A stretch of DNA of 64,000 nucleotides from Bacteroidales bacterium (GTDB lineage: Bacteria > Bacteroidota > Bacteroidia > Bacteroidales > UBA932): assembly GCA_017618115.1 (NCBI GenBank), contig JAFZUX010000008.1, positions 1 through 64,000 of the forward strand, written 5' to 3'. This document shows positions 41,386 to 50,750 of this stretch, piece by piece. Each line of letters opens with the position of its first letter. Position 1 is the stretch's first letter. The position numbers and the translations under genes were made by a program. Below the pieces are notes generated by a model. The model ran no database searches. It saw only the letters and a list, made by a program, of their open reading frames with translations, and was not told the DNA's origin.

Positions 41386-41937
41386 TTATACAACCTTTCT
41401 AGGCACCTGTGTCTTTGAAGGAGCGGCGCTCTTTGCGCTCACCTTTGCTCCCTTCTGCTTTGAGGCCTCTTTTGCCTGCTTTGCAGCGGCGCTCTTTGCA
41501 CTCTCCTCTTTATCCGTAGCTTTGGCAGCCTCTGCATCCTCCTCGTTTACAAAGTCTAAGGAAGCATACTCCTTAAGGCAATTGTACCACTCAACAACCT
41601 TCTTCATGTGAGAAGGATAGAAACGCTGAGGGTCATAGTTAGGGAAAGCCTTGCCAAAGAACTCTTTAAGAGCCTCAGGTGTGCTCTTTCCGCTAGGAGC
41701 TTTCTCATCTCCCAGAACCTTCTTCATTGCCTCAAAAAGATCCTGAAGTCTTGCATCCTCGTCAGTTGTGAAGATGGATATGTCACTGAGGGCACTCATC
41801 TTAGCAGACGGGCCTGCACAAAATCTCTTCTTTGTAATCATAGACTCAAGGATAGCGCCTCTGGTTGCCTGAGCCACGTATGTGAAGAGTCCCTGCTCTC
41901 CACTAACCGTAAATACCTTTCCTAAATCTGTACTCAT
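41386..41937 (-). CDS. DUF5606 protein
   Basis: This 183-residue protein starts 'GKVFTVSGEQGLFTYVAQ', the first strands of DUF5606, a Bacteroidota domain that packs like a small regulatory or RNA-binding barrel. After about residue 135 it has a low-complexity tail of Ala, Lys and Ser ('AKSAAAKQAKEASKQKGAK'), highly basic, which could contact nucleic acid or the ribosome. Function unknown. Placed between the DnaJ-like gene and rimO in the nusB operon. Confidence 0.8.
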   Translation of the reverse strand: MSTDLGKVFTVSGEQGLFTYVAQATRGAILESMITKKRFCAGPSAKMSALSDISIFTTDEDARLQDLFEAMKKVLGDEKAPSGKSTPEALKEFFGKAFPNYDPQRFYPSHMKKVVEWYNCLKEYASLDFVNEEDAEAAKATDKEESAKSAAAKQAKEASKQKGAKVSAKSAAPSKTQVPRKVV

Positions 41938-41955
41938 ATTATTGATTTTAAGTTA

Positions 41956-42741
41956 TTATTTCATTCCACGTTCTTTCTTTATCTGCTCGTAAGCAGCCTG
42001 TATCTTTTTAAACTTCTCCTCCGCATTCTTCTTCACGTCCTCACCCAAACTCTCAACCTTATCCGGATGGAACTTTACCGCAAGACGGCGGTATGCCTTT
42101 CTAACCTCCTCATCCGTAGCGTTTTTATCTATCTCAAGAATCTTGTAAGGATCTACCGTAGCCTCATACATACCAATCATGCTCTGAGCATCCTGATATG
42201 AGATTCCCAGATAGGTTGCAATCTTAAGCAGAAGGCTCATCTCCTCTGAGGAGACCTCACCGTCTGCCTTTGCAATGCCTGCAAGATAGCCAAATAGCTG
42301 ACGCCTTTGGGCTATAGGCATATTCACCTTAATCTGAGCGCAGGCTTCTCCAACGTTTATATTCTTGTCCAGCAGAGATTTAATAATCTGTAGAGCATCA
42401 GCTACCGCATTCTCTCCAAAGTTTACTCTGATAAACTGCTTAACGTAATTGAGTTCTGACTTTAAAACCTTGCCGTCCGCCTTCATTACCGCGGTGGAGA
42501 GAACGAGCATAGAGATTAAGAAACTGTTTCTCTGCTCGCTGTCAGAGTAGTTACGATAGCCTGAGTTACCACCGTAACCGCCTGTGGAGTAGCCACCTCC
42601 GGTGTAATCTGAACCTTGGCCCAAACGCAGATTGTTTCTGCTGCCGTCTACAATGGAGCCAATGGCATAACCCAAAATGCCGCCGATGTATCCACCAATG
42701 GCCCAGCCAACTGCCCCGAATATCCATTTAAATGCACCCAT
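41956..42741 (-). CDS. DjlA-like co-chaperone (TerB plus DnaJ domain)
   Basis: This 261-residue protein begins with a Gly-rich membrane segment ('[21 protein letters not shown]'). A Gly/Tyr/Ser linker leads to a TerB-like helical domain (about 75-180), and a C-terminal J domain with 'HPD' in '[10 protein letters not shown]' follows. The layout is that of DjlA, a membrane-anchored partner of DnaK. Here the membrane segment looks like a glycine-zipper hairpin rather than a simple anchor. 11 bases after coaE. Confidence 0.9.
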   Translation of the reverse strand: MGAFKWIFGAVGWAIGGYIGGILGYAIGSIVDGSRNNLRLGQGSDYTGGGYSTGGYGGNSGYRNYSDSEQRNSFLISMLVLSTAVMKADGKVLKSELNYVKQFIRVNFGENAVADALQIIKSLLDKNINVGEACAQIKVNMPIAQRRQLFGYLAGIAKADGEVSSEEMSLLLKIATYLGISYQDAQSMIGMYEATVDPYKILEIDKNATDEEVRKAYRRLAVKFHPDKVESLGEDVKKNAEEKFKKIQAAYEQIKKERGMK

Positions 42742-42752
42742 ACTCTCCTCTG

Positions 42753-43373
42753 TTATAACTCTTTGCCCAAATCTGCAATTATCTTTTTAACCTGCTTTGA
42801 AATGTTGTTTCCATCTACGGAAACTATCTCAAAATCCGAGAGAGGACGCCTCTGCTCATCACTCCATTGATTGGAGATTCTCTCCAGTGCAGCCTCTCTG
42901 CTGCAATTATCTCTCTTTACAACACGCTCAATTCTAACGGGTAGCGGTGCCGTTACAAGCAGCACCTTATCCATAAAGCCTTTAACGTACTCGCTTTCAA
43001 GTATTACGGCAGATTCAAAACCTACCGCCGCAAGGCTTCTCTTTTCAGAGGCGGCCTTCTCAATCTGCACTCTCTTCCACTTTGCAAAATCTCTCATTAC
43101 AAAGGGATAAACATACTCTCTCACCGCCTCCATAACCTCCTCATCATTAAATATTTTGGAGGCCATTACCTTAAAGTCCGGCTTTCCTGCGTTCTCTATA
43201 TCCGAGCCTAAGATCTTTTTAAGTCCCGCCAGAAGTCTCTTATTCTCTGAGTACAACTCCTTGGTACGAGAGTCTGAATTATAGACCGGAACTCCCTCAC
43301 TCTCAAAGAAAGCGCTTATGTAACTCTTTCCGGAACCAATTCCGCCGGTTATTCCCAAAGTCTTAGTTTCCAT
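42753..43373 (-). CDS. coaE: Dephospho-CoA kinase
   Basis: Last enzyme of coenzyme A synthesis, phosphorylating the 3'-OH of dephospho-CoA. P-loop 'GGIGSGKS' (residues 10-17), lid region '[17 protein letters not shown]'. At 206 residues it is normal. It overlaps the ybbR gene by 11 bases. Confidence 0.95.
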   Translation of the reverse strand: METKTLGITGGIGSGKSYISAFFESEGVPVYNSDSRTKELYSENKRLLAGLKKILGSDIENAGKPDFKVMASKIFNDEEVMEAVREYVYPFVMRDFAKWKRVQIEKAASEKRSLAAVGFESAVILESEYVKGFMDKVLLVTAPLPVRIERVVKRDNCSREAALERISNQWSDEQRRPLSDFEIVSVDGNNISKQVKKIIADLGKEL

Positions 43374-44358
43374 TGTTCTCCTTTGTAAGAATAACCCTGT
43401 CTACAAACTGAGGCTCAATGCTGATGTTATAAATTGCTACGGGAGCGTCCTTTATAACAACCTTCCCCTTTGAGGAGGAGGAACTCTGAGCCTGATTATA
43501 ATCTACAACCAGAAGAATGTCCGCTGCCGTGTACTCCTTCTTGTCTGAATAATCCTGACGGTAAGTTACTGTAACGTCGGAAGGTACAAGGAACATTCTC
43601 TCCTCAGCGGGAACATTCTCTGCATGAAGCGGAACTGTCATACTCTTTTCAAAGTAACGCCCCACTTTCTGCTGATAGATTACCTCGTTTGTCTGGAACG
43701 TAATTCCCGGAATCTCCACAAGATTTACACCCCCCTGAACGTCACTCTTAAGTCCGTTCTTTATAACCTCTTCTGTAACAACGGAATCCACGCCCTTAAG
43801 CAACTCCTCCCGGCCGTGTATCTCTATGGAATCCGGAAGAATGACCGTCCTTCCCATAGCCATATACTGCTGGGCAAAAGAGAACTTTTTGCTCAGAACA
43901 ACCGGCACCTTCTTGGATGAAATCTTTGGAAAGATAAAGATGAGAGTATCTTGCGGAAGCCACTCAATGGAGACCATACCGCTCAGATAGTCAGATACTT
44001 TATCCTTAAGTACGGAGGTCAGAAGATAGAAGGCGTCTTCCCTCCCTTCCAAAGGTTTGAAATAGGTTGGACTAATCTTGAATTTCAGTACGTTGCTTCT
44101 GTTCCAGAATTTGTGGCGAAGCGCGTAAAAGCCTGATGCCGTTCCCTGTACGGCCAAAGAACCTTCTGAGGTAGATTTGAAGGCACGGCCCTTCAGAGAG
44201 GTTTGTGCCTCAACTTTGAAGTGATATACACCCTGGTAGTTGCCCGATAGTTTAAGAACACACCAGACAGCCATAGCAACGAGAAGGGATATGACAAATA
44301 CTATCAAATCCCCTCCGCCTTTTTTATAACCTCCGCTGCTAAGACCAGAGTTTTTCAC
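43363..44358 (-). CDS. YbbR-like domain protein
   Basis: This 331-residue protein has one N-terminal membrane helix ('LIVFVISLLVAMAVWCVLKL', about 19-38) and then YbbR-like repeats with 'KVPVVLSKKFSFAQQYM', 'SIEIHGREELLKGVDSV' and 'FFEKSMTVPLHAENVP'-type strands. YbbR proteins sit at the inner membrane facing out. In Firmicutes the equivalent (CdaR) regulates a diadenylate cyclase, but no cyclase gene is next to it here. Between yajC and coaE, as in other Bacteroidales. Confidence 0.85.
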   Translation of the reverse strand: MKNSGLSSGGYKKGGGDLIVFVISLLVAMAVWCVLKLSGNYQGVYHFKVEAQTSLKGRAFKSTSEGSLAVQGTASGFYALRHKFWNRSNVLKFKISPTYFKPLEGREDAFYLLTSVLKDKVSDYLSGMVSIEWLPQDTLIFIFPKISSKKVPVVLSKKFSFAQQYMAMGRTVILPDSIEIHGREELLKGVDSVVTEEVIKNGLKSDVQGGVNLVEIPGITFQTNEVIYQQKVGRYFEKSMTVPLHAENVPAEERMFLVPSDVTVTYRQDYSDKKEYTAADILLVVDYNQAQSSSSSKGKVVIKDAPVAIYNISIEPQFVDRVILTKENNGN

Positions 44359-44363
44359 GTCTG

Positions 44364-44690
44364 TTACTGCTGAACCTCAGAGAAATCTTTAACTACTGAA
44401 TTCTTTGCTACTCTGAGTCTTACGTTAGAGTCTACAACCATTATGATGTAGGTATCCTTTATCTCGTCTACGGTTCCGAAGATACCGCCGGCGGTAACAA
44501 CCTTATCACCCTTCTTGAGTGAATTACGGAATGCCTGCAACTCTTTCTGCTTCTTCTGCTGTGGGCGAATCATCAAAAAGTACATAATTGCAAAGATGGC
44601 TACCATCATGATAATGAAGGTGAATCCGCCACCGCCCTGCTGTGCCTGGCCGGCACCTGCAGCCTGAAGGAAAAATGTCAAAATGTTCAT
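44364..44690 (-). CDS. yajC: Preprotein translocase subunit YajC
   Basis: This 108-residue protein has one membrane helix ('FIIMMVAIFAIMYFLMIRPQQKK') and the conserved cytosolic part 'LKKGDKVVTAGGIFGTVDEI'. YajC joins the SecDF part of the Sec machinery. It has a slightly longer Gly/Gln-rich N-terminus than usual. 18 bases after nusB and 5 before the ybbR gene. Confidence 0.95.
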   Translation of the reverse strand: MNILTFFLQAAGAGQAQQGGGGFTFIIMMVAIFAIMYFLMIRPQQKKQKELQAFRNSLKKGDKVVTAGGIFGTVDEIKDTYIIMVVDSNVRLRVAKNSVVKDFSEVQQ

Positions 44691-44708
44691 TGTCTTTATT
44701 TTAAATAA

Positions 44709-45656
44709 TTAATCAATTCCACCAATCATACCCTTAGGGTTCTTAACTATTTCACCGTTTGTGTACATCTCCTTTAACAACTTGTTAAGCAAGCCGTTAA
44801 CAAAGGCATAACTGCGAGGGGTGGAGTAGTGTTTGGAGAGTTCCACATACTCGTCAATTGTAACTTTCAGAGGAATGGACGGGAAGGTTTTTGCCTCTGC
44901 CACACCCATTGCAACTATCAGCATATCTGAGAGAACGGTACGGCTCATATCCCAGTTTTTCATCTTCTCGGATATCATCTCAGTAAGGTCATCGTAATTT
45001 ACCATTACGCTGCCTACCAGCTTCTTGGCAAAATCCTCATCCTCCTTATCTGCAAAGAGTTGAGGTATCTCAATCTCTTTTGATTTGATGTTGTGACGGA
45101 ACTTTTGAAGTACCAAATTCAAACAGTAACCCAAATCGTCTCCCCACCAGATGCAACTATCTTCCAGCGCATCTTCCATTACGGAATAACCCTCAATCTC
45201 CTCCTTATATATCTTCTCAAAGAGGTTAAGCGCATCCTTCTGAGTAGGTGAAGGAAGGTTTATAAACTTTTTGTAATACTCTCTCTTCTCGATGTTTGCA
45301 AAGAGTCCTATTACAGGTATCTCCAGGTTGCTCCAACTAATCCCCTTATTGTTGCAATAATTGACAAACTTACTGTCAGAATTAACCGCAACCGTTACGG
45401 CATTGGATACAAACTTCTCCAACTGCTCAATTTTCTCAGCATCCGGTCTGTATTTACTCTTCTGAGCATTAACCTTATCCAGAGCCACAAGTGAGAGTGC
45501 AGAGGGAAGAAGAGAGAGAAGGCAGTATAGATCCCTTGTTTTTTCCAGGGAAGCCAACATCTCCTTTTCTGCAGATTCCACAGCCGTAGAATCCGTTGAG
45601 ATGCGGCTGTAGAGCTCTTTAAAGGCCTTTACTCGTATCAATGTCCTGCTTATCAT
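44709..45656 (-). CDS. nusB: Transcription antitermination factor NusB
   Basis: The helical NusB domain is at the C-terminus ('MISEKMKNWDMSRTVLSDMLIVAMGVAEAKTFPSIPLKVTIDEYVELSK' region, about 240-300), including the boxA-RNA/NusE binding face. The N-terminal 180 residues are extra compared with E. coli NusB (139 residues), which is typical of Bacteroidota. It takes part in rRNA antitermination. First gene of the operon running to yitT, with a -7 box 24 bases upstream. Confidence 0.92.
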   Translation of the reverse strand: MISRTLIRVKAFKELYSRISTDSTAVESAEKEMLASLEKTRDLYCLLSLLPSALSLVALDKVNAQKSKYRPDAEKIEQLEKFVSNAVTVAVNSDSKFVNYCNNKGISWSNLEIPVIGLFANIEKREYYKKFINLPSPTQKDALNLFEKIYKEEIEGYSVMEDALEDSCIWWGDDLGYCLNLVLQKFRHNIKSKEIEIPQLFADKEDEDFAKKLVGSVMVNYDDLTEMISEKMKNWDMSRTVLSDMLIVAMGVAEAKTFPSIPLKVTIDEYVELSKHYSTPRSYAFVNGLLNKLLKEMYTNGEIVKNPKGMIGGID

Positions 45657-45679
45657 TTTAACACAAGTTAATTATTTTA

Positions 45680-45687
45680 CAAAGATA
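45680..45687 (-). promoter_or_regulatory. -7 box of the nusB operon
   Basis: TATCTTTG on the minus strand (45687 to 45680), 23 bases before the nusB ATG, facing away from the PUR-protein promoter at 45713-45720. Confidence 0.65.
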
Positions 45688-45712
45688 GACTATTACCCTT
45701 AAAAAAAAAGTT

Positions 45713-45720
45713 TATCTTTG
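45713..45720 (+). promoter_or_regulatory. -7 box of the PUR-protein gene
   Basis: TATCTTTG on the plus strand, 26 bases before the ATG at 45747, just after a run of nine A. It is the mirror of the nusB box. Confidence 0.65.
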
Positions 45721-45746
45721 CTAAACGATTTTAAAATTATAGAATT

Positions 45747-46115
45747 ATGTATCAAGAGGATTTTGACAATGCCGGATCTCAGGAGAGAAATGGAGATGAC
45801 ATCTATTCAAAGCCGGTAAGGGCAGGAAAGAGAACATATTTCTTTGATGTTAAAGCCACAAAGAACAACGATTACTATCTGACTATCACAGAGAGCAAGC
45901 GCAAAGTGGAGAAAGATGGACGTTTCTCTTATGACAAGCACAAGATTTTCCTTTACAAGGAGGATTTTGAAAAATTCGCAGCCGGGCTTGAGGAGGTTGT
46001 CCAGTATATCAAGGAGAAATGCCCTGTACAGGAGAGAGTCTACGAGCCACAAGATGCTGCTTCTCAGCCATCTGCAGGTAGTGATTTCACTGACGTAGAT
46101 TTTGATAAACTTTAA
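45747..46115 (+). CDS. PUR-domain nucleic-acid-binding protein (DUF3276)
   Basis: This 122-residue protein has the PUR fold with 'RTYFFDVKATKNNDYYLTITESKR' and 'KHKIFLYKEDFEKFAAGLEEVV' (about 28-95), then an acidic/Ser tail. PUR proteins bind purine-rich single-stranded DNA or RNA; Borrelia BpuR is a related bacterial example. Monocistronic, closed by the hairpin at 46140-46169. It may be a small RNA chaperone or translation regulator; not shown. Confidence 0.88.
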   Translation: MYQEDFDNAGSQERNGDDIYSKPVRAGKRTYFFDVKATKNNDYYLTITESKRKVEKDGRFSYDKHKIFLYKEDFEKFAAGLEEVVQYIKEKCPVQERVYEPQDAASQPSAGSDFTDVDFDKL

Positions 46116-46139
46116 TAGGTAAGTACCTCAAAAAAAATT

Positions 46140-46169
46140 TAGCAGTGGCTTTTGCCACTGCTATTTTTT
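46140..46169. terminator. Bidirectional terminator
   Basis: AGCAGTGGC and GCCACTGCT form a perfect 9-bp stem with a TTTT loop. T7 follows on the plus strand and, on the minus strand, a T-run follows as well. It ends both the PUR-protein transcript and the leftward tRNA-Cys/rlmI transcript. Confidence 0.9.
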
Positions 46170-46171
46170 TG

Positions 46172-46242
46172 AGGTACCAAGCAGAATCGAACTGCTGTAC
46201 GCGGTTTTGCAGACCGCTGCCTAGCCACTCGGCCATGGTACC
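46172..46242 (-). tRNA. trnC: tRNA-Cys (GCA)
   Basis: On the minus strand acceptor GGTACCA/TGGTACC, D stem GCC/GGC, anticodon stem GCGGT/ACCGC with loop CTGCAAA (anticodon GCA), T stem AGCAG/CTGCT with loop TTCGATT, and discriminator T, as in other tRNA-Cys. 71 bases; CCA is not encoded. It lies 30 bases after rlmI and may share its transcript. Confidence 0.97.
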
Positions 46243-46272
46243 AATCGGGAGTGCAAAGATATAAAAAAATCT

Positions 46273-47463
46273 TTATTCTACATACAGCACCAAGCCTTTC
46301 AGATACTCGCCCTCCGGATGGCATATATTCACCGGATGGTCAGCAGGTTGTGTGAGGCGGTGCAATATTCTCACCTTGCGGCGGCACTGAGCTGCGGCGG
46401 AGAAGACGGCAAGAGCAAAGTCTATCTTGTCTACCACCTGTGAGCAGCTGAAAGTGAAGATAATACCCCCTTTGGCAACCTTCTCTATTGCCATAGCGTT
46501 AAGTTTGCGGTAGGCTCTCAGGGCGTTAGGTTTTGCACTCAGGTGCTTTGCAAATGCAGGGGGGTCTACAATCATCAGTTGATATTTCCCCTTCTCCACA
46601 TCTTTAAGGTAGTCTATTGCGTCCGTGCAGATGCTTTCCGTATTGGTTGCAAAGCCGTTAAGTATGAGATTGTTAGCACAGGCGTCAATTGCCGTCTGAG
46701 AGGAATCTACAGAGGTGCAGGAGAGTGCTCCCCCCTTTAAGGCATAGACGGAAAAACCGCCCGTATAGCAGAAGAGGTTAAGCACGTTTTTGCCTTCCGC
46801 ATAGCGTTTTACAAGCTCACGATTATCTCTCTGGTCCAGGAAAAAGCCGGTCTTCTGCCCCTTCTCCCAATCTACAAAGAACTTGCAGCCGTTCTCAACT
46901 ACTTCAATCTGAGTGGGATGCGTCGGGTTCTTCTTGTAGAGATAATCATCATCTCCCTTAAAGGTTCCTATCTGGGTGGATTTTGAATAGACGGCCGTAA
47001 TTTTCTCTGAAAGAACCTCTTTCAAAGCCTCAGCAATCTCCGCTCTACAGGCGTACATTCCTGCGGAATGAGTCTGCATTACGGCGGTATCTTTGTAGAT
47101 GTCAATTATTAAGCCCGGAAGATAATCTCCCTCTCCGTGAACCAGGCGAAAGCAATCAGTAGTTCCCTCTTTCAGTTGAGGTAACATCTTCTCTCTTAGG
47201 TGATAAGCGGAGCTCAGCCTCTCTTTCCAGAACTCACCGTCTATCTCCTCTTTCTTCCAGGTGAGCATCCTGACCATTATGGAACCCTCCTGAAAGTGTC
47301 CCCTTCCCAGGAAAGATTTTTCTTTGGAGTAAACGTCAACAACATCTCCGTTCTCAGGAGAGCCTTCCATCTTATCTACCGCTCCGGAGAAGACCCAGGG
47401 ATGGAATCTTAAAAGTGACTGATCCTTACCCTTTTTCAGAAATATCTTCTTCTCTTTTATCAT
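46273..47463 (-). CDS. rlmI: 23S rRNA (cytosine) methyltransferase RlmI-like
   Basis: This SAM-dependent methyltransferase of 396 residues is of the RlmI group that methylates C1962 of 23S rRNA. It has an N-terminal PUA domain ('LLRFHPWVFSGAVDKM'), SAM-binding 'VLNLFCYTGGFSVYALKGG' and the catalytic 'VDPPAFAK' with a Cys in 'FSCSQVV'. Full length. It follows the exonuclease gene by 1 base, and the tRNA-Cys gene lies downstream. Confidence 0.92.
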   Translation of the reverse strand: MIKEKKIFLKKGKDQSLLRFHPWVFSGAVDKMEGSPENGDVVDVYSKEKSFLGRGHFQEGSIMVRMLTWKKEEIDGEFWKERLSSAYHLREKMLPQLKEGTTDCFRLVHGEGDYLPGLIIDIYKDTAVMQTHSAGMYACRAEIAEALKEVLSEKITAVYSKSTQIGTFKGDDDYLYKKNPTHPTQIEVVENGCKFFVDWEKGQKTGFFLDQRDNRELVKRYAEGKNVLNLFCYTGGFSVYALKGGALSCTSVDSSQTAIDACANNLILNGFATNTESICTDAIDYLKDVEKGKYQLMIVDPPAFAKHLSAKPNALRAYRKLNAMAIEKVAKGGIIFTFSCSQVVDKIDFALAVFSAAAQCRRKVRILHRLTQPADHPVNICHPEGEYLKGLVLYVE

Positions 47464-47464
47464 A

Positions 47465-48046
47465 TCAGAAAGATAAAAGTTTTACATACATCTGACGGCA
47501 TACCCAGGCATCTATTGCCGCATATTTAAGTTGCGCCGGACTCAGGCGGGAACTCTCCCAGTTGGAGAGTTGCTGACTTTTGGAAACTCTGATTCCCAGG
47601 ATAATAGCAGACATCTTTCGTACGCTCTTCTCCTCTATTCCAAACTTCTCAGCCATTGTCTGTAAATCTGCAAAACCGTTAGGTGTAAAGTTGCGGTAAC
47701 GGCGCAGTCCGTTGAGGTCATCTCTAACCGCCGCACCTACTTTAATTACCGCCGGATTGGAGAGCAGAGCTGCGAGTTTTTGTGGCACGCCTATCATCTG
47801 CAAACGGAATATAAATGCCTTATCTTCAGAAGATAACTGCAAAATGGCCATACGGTTTTTAGGAGCCTTTGCCACAAAGCACGGCTTGGTCTCGGTATCA
47901 AAACCAATAACCTTTTGGCTTGTCAAATAATCTATCGCTTGTTGGAACTGCTCCCCTTCAGTCTCTATAACTTCTATCTCCCCGCTAAAATCCGCCAGCG
48001 GCAGCTTCTCTATCTGCTCTGTTTTAATGCTTTGCGCAAACTCCAT
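47465..48046 (-). CDS. 3'-5' exonuclease (RNase D/WRN type)
   Basis: This 193-residue DEDDy exonuclease has the metal ligands in 'GFDTETKP' (DxE), 'KVGAAVRDDLNGL' and 'YAAIDAWVCRQMY' (Tyr and Asp of motif III). It lacks HRDC or helicase parts, so it is a minimal single-domain exonuclease likely acting on RNA or DNA ends. It begins directly after the racemase stop and ends 1 base before rlmI. The RNA-methylation neighbour favours an RNA role, but this is inference. Confidence 0.88.
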   Translation of the reverse strand: MEFAQSIKTEQIEKLPLADFSGEIEVIETEGEQFQQAIDYLTSQKVIGFDTETKPCFVAKAPKNRMAILQLSSEDKAFIFRLQMIGVPQKLAALLSNPAVIKVGAAVRDDLNGLRRYRNFTPNGFADLQTMAEKFGIEEKSVRKMSAIILGIRVSKSQQLSNWESSRLSPAQLKYAAIDAWVCRQMYVKLLSF

Positions 48047-49549
48047 TTAGTCTAATTTATCTTTGATATTTGAGAAAGTAATAGGTACCAGAACCTCCAA
48101 ACGGCGGAGATTATCCGGGTTCAGATTACGTCTTGAGAACGGAACAACAACAGTTGTAACCTCCTCTGTACCAATCTCTCTTCCATACTTAAAGTCATGT
48201 TTGAGTGCGCCGTTTTCCTCCAGGTTGCTATTGTCAACTCCGTAAGAAGGAACAGAGATGAAGGCATCTACGTTACCGCGTCTTGTGCGCAGAGCCATCA
48301 GATGCTCCTCTCTTAAAATCTTGCAACACTCAAGTGCTGTGAACTTTGCAGGATCTATAAATGTAAAGTCATCAGAAATCAGAGGAGCGTACACAAACTT
48401 GCCGTTCTTCTTGTACTCTCTGAGTTCGGTAATAACTTTCTTAATTGTATCCAGGTAGAACGGATAGTGGGTGCATCCCAAAATGATGCTCTTAAGAGGA
48501 GCCTGCTCCTTTGTAGCGCGGAGTCTCTCAAGTAGAGAAACAACATGGAAGCGGGCATAGTTTCCTGCTGAATTCAACTGGAAATCAATGTATTTACCAT
48601 TCTCCTTCTTATAGAGTATTGCATTGTTTGAGAAGTCAAAATTGTAAACATCCAGCAGTTCCTCCTTAATATCATCCTCTCCGGTTCCCAATTTTGGACC
48701 TCTGTAAGAATCTCTTGGAGCGGCAAGTGAAAGATCTACAAAATCTTTCTCCAAATCTACAGCCTCTGCAAAGCCTGCACCAGGCTGATTTACAACCTGT
48801 ACGTAGCCCTTGTAATCCTGAGCCTTCTGCACCTCACGTATGGTTCTCTCGTATGCGCCGGATGAGATGGTTCCTATGGTTGCCATAACTCCAACGGAGA
48901 GAGAATCTCTGGTGCGTGAGTTTTTAATATCGTCAAAGGCCGCCCTAACTCCGGCGTTAATAACTCCAATAACCTTAACCCCCGTCTTTGAGAGTTCCAG
49001 AAGGGTCTCTATATCCTTAAGACCATAGGCAGTGGCTGTGTTGCAGGCAATTACAATAATCTTGCACTTTGCCTTGTTGCCCTTTGCCACCTTGTCTGAA
49101 GAGAGTTCATAGTATTTGTCTGAAAGGAGGAAGAGAGCGTCTTTAACAGCCAACTCTCTTAGGTACATCTCCTTACCCTCTTTAGGATAGGTTCCGTATG
49201 GCATATTGGCCTGGTCTGCAAGGTACTGGAAATCCTCACCGGAGAAGTCCGGAATACCGTCAGACTTAACCTCACCGGAGATATTATCTACGTTATCTGA
49301 ACCCAGGATGGCCTCCAGAACGGTAAGTCCTCCTGTTCCGGAATCAAAGACGCCAATAGGAAGATAGGCTCTCTGGTCCTTTTGAGGGAATCTCTTAAAG
49401 TCTGCGTACCAGATGCTTGTGGAATCATTCAACGCTTTCTCCATTATAGGAGTAACCTCTTTAGGGGTAGGTTGTTCCTTCTTACAAGATGGCAGAAGTG
49501 CCATACCCAACACTGCAAACGCTACCAATACGTTAATTCTCAGCTTCAT
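48047..49549 (-). CDS. Lipoprotein of the Asp/Glu racemase family
   Basis: The start ATG 49549 (500 residues) lies 4 bases after the purM stop and gives a lipoprotein signal ('FAVLGMALLPSC', Cys22). Racemase motifs are intact: 'GVFDSGTGGLTVLEA' (substrate loop), 'VIACNTATAYG' (first catalytic Cys) and 'ILGCTHYPFY' (second Cys). MurI is normally cytosolic and about 265 residues. This protein has two inserted segments (roughly 80-110 and 235-345) and an added C-terminal part, and should be in the periplasm or outer membrane. It may act on D-amino acids from peptidoglycan. Confidence 0.85.
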   Translation of the reverse strand: MKLRINVLVAFAVLGMALLPSCKKEQPTPKEVTPIMEKALNDSTSIWYADFKRFPQKDQRAYLPIGVFDSGTGGLTVLEAILGSDNVDNISGEVKSDGIPDFSGEDFQYLADQANMPYGTYPKEGKEMYLRELAVKDALFLLSDKYYELSSDKVAKGNKAKCKIIVIACNTATAYGLKDIETLLELSKTGVKVIGVINAGVRAAFDDIKNSRTRDSLSVGVMATIGTISSGAYERTIREVQKAQDYKGYVQVVNQPGAGFAEAVDLEKDFVDLSLAAPRDSYRGPKLGTGEDDIKEELLDVYNFDFSNNAILYKKENGKYIDFQLNSAGNYARFHVVSLLERLRATKEQAPLKSIILGCTHYPFYLDTIKKVITELREYKKNGKFVYAPLISDDFTFIDPAKFTALECCKILREEHLMALRTRRGNVDAFISVPSYGVDNSNLEENGALKHDFKYGREIGTEEVTTVVVPFSRRNLNPDNLRRLEVLVPITFSNIKDKLD

Positions 49550-49553
49550 ATCT

Positions 49554-50714
49554 TTAATAATTAAATTCACCGTAAACAGATTTGATAAGCAAAGAGGCCT
49601 TCTGTGAAGAACTCTTCTCCACATGTCCAATAACCTTTGCATCTATATCAAAGCTCTTTGAAATATCAATAATAGACTGAGCGTCAGACTCCTCAACATA
49701 GAATTCCAGACGGTGTCCCATATTGAATACCTTATACATCTCTCTCCATGGAGTCTTGCTCTCACTCTGAATTGTACGGAATAGAACAGGTGCCGGGAAC
49801 ATATTATCCTTAACCACCTTAACACCCTCCACAAAGTGCAGCACCTTGGTCTGCGCTCCTCCCGTGCAGTGTATCATTCCGTCTATGCGGCTGCGCATCT
49901 TATCAAAAATCTTCTTTACCACAGGAGCATAAGTCCTTGTAGGAGAGAGCACAAGTTTGCCGTAGGTAAGGCCGGTCTCCGGTTCAATCTCAGTAAGACG
50001 CTTGCTTCCGCTGTAAACCAACTCCTTAGGAACCGCTCCGTCAAATGTCTCAGGGTAGAGCGCTGAAAGATAGTTGGCAAAAACATCGTGACGAGCGCTG
50101 GTTAGCCCGTTGCTACCCATTCCGCCGTTGTAACTATCTTCGTATGAAGCCTTTCCGTCAGAGGCCAGAGCCACAATTACATCCCCAGGCTTAATGCGGG
50201 CGTTATCCACCACCTCGCTCTTTTTAACCCTTGCAAATACGGTGGTATCTGCAATTACAGTCCTAACCAAATCTCCCACATCTGCAGTCTCTCCCCCCGT
50301 AGGAATAAGCTTTACCCCATATTCCCCCATCTTCTCCACAAAACGGGAAGCTCCTGATATCAAGCGCGCTATAACTTCTCCCGGTATTAAATTCTTATTC
50401 CTCCCGATAGTTGAACTCATATAGATGTTGTCTGTTATTCCCACACAGAGCAAATCATCTGTATTCATTACAATTGCATCCTGAGCAATACCGTCCCAGA
50501 CGCTCATATCTCCCGTCTCCTTCCAGTAAGCGTAAGCCAGAGAAGATTTGGTTCCGGCTCCGTCTGCGTGCATAACGCAGCACATATCCTCATTCTCCAA
50601 ATCCGGAACTATCTTACAGAAGGCCTTAGGAAAGAGCCCCTTATCCAAGTTCTTTATTGCATTGTGAACATCCTCCTTCTGAGAGGAGACCCCACGGAGA
50701 GCATATCTGTCCAT
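49554..50714 (-). CDS. purM: Phosphoribosylformylglycinamidine cyclo-ligase
   Basis: The AIR synthase of purine synthesis, converting FGAM to AIR with ATP. 'HADGAGTKSSLAY' and 'NTDDLLCVG' form the ATP-grasp-like N-terminal half, and 'IPTGGETADVGDLV' the next signature. At 386 residues from ATG 50714 it matches the slightly longer Bacteroidota form. A longer frame to 50777 would start upstream of the promoter. First gene of the operon with the racemase, exonuclease and rlmI; purD is elsewhere in the window. Confidence 0.93.
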   Translation of the reverse strand: MDRYALRGVSSQKEDVHNAIKNLDKGLFPKAFCKIVPDLENEDMCCVMHADGAGTKSSLAYAYWKETGDMSVWDGIAQDAIVMNTDDLLCVGITDNIYMSSTIGRNKNLIPGEVIARLISGASRFVEKMGEYGVKLIPTGGETADVGDLVRTVIADTTVFARVKKSEVVDNARIKPGDVIVALASDGKASYEDSYNGGMGSNGLTSARHDVFANYLSALYPETFDGAVPKELVYSGSKRLTEIEPETGLTYGKLVLSPTRTYAPVVKKIFDKMRSRIDGMIHCTGGAQTKVLHFVEGVKVVKDNMFPAPVLFRTIQSESKTPWREMYKVFNMGHRLEFYVEESDAQSIIDISKSFDIDAKVIGHVEKSSSQKASLLIKSVYGEFNY

Positions 50715-50750
50715 ACTGTTATTGTTATCAAACGGCAAATGTAATAAAAA

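Noticed and set aside
49550..49642. Upstream extension of the racemase lipoprotein
   Set aside because: It overlaps the purM 3' end and would hide the lipobox; ATG 49549 is 4 bases after purM.
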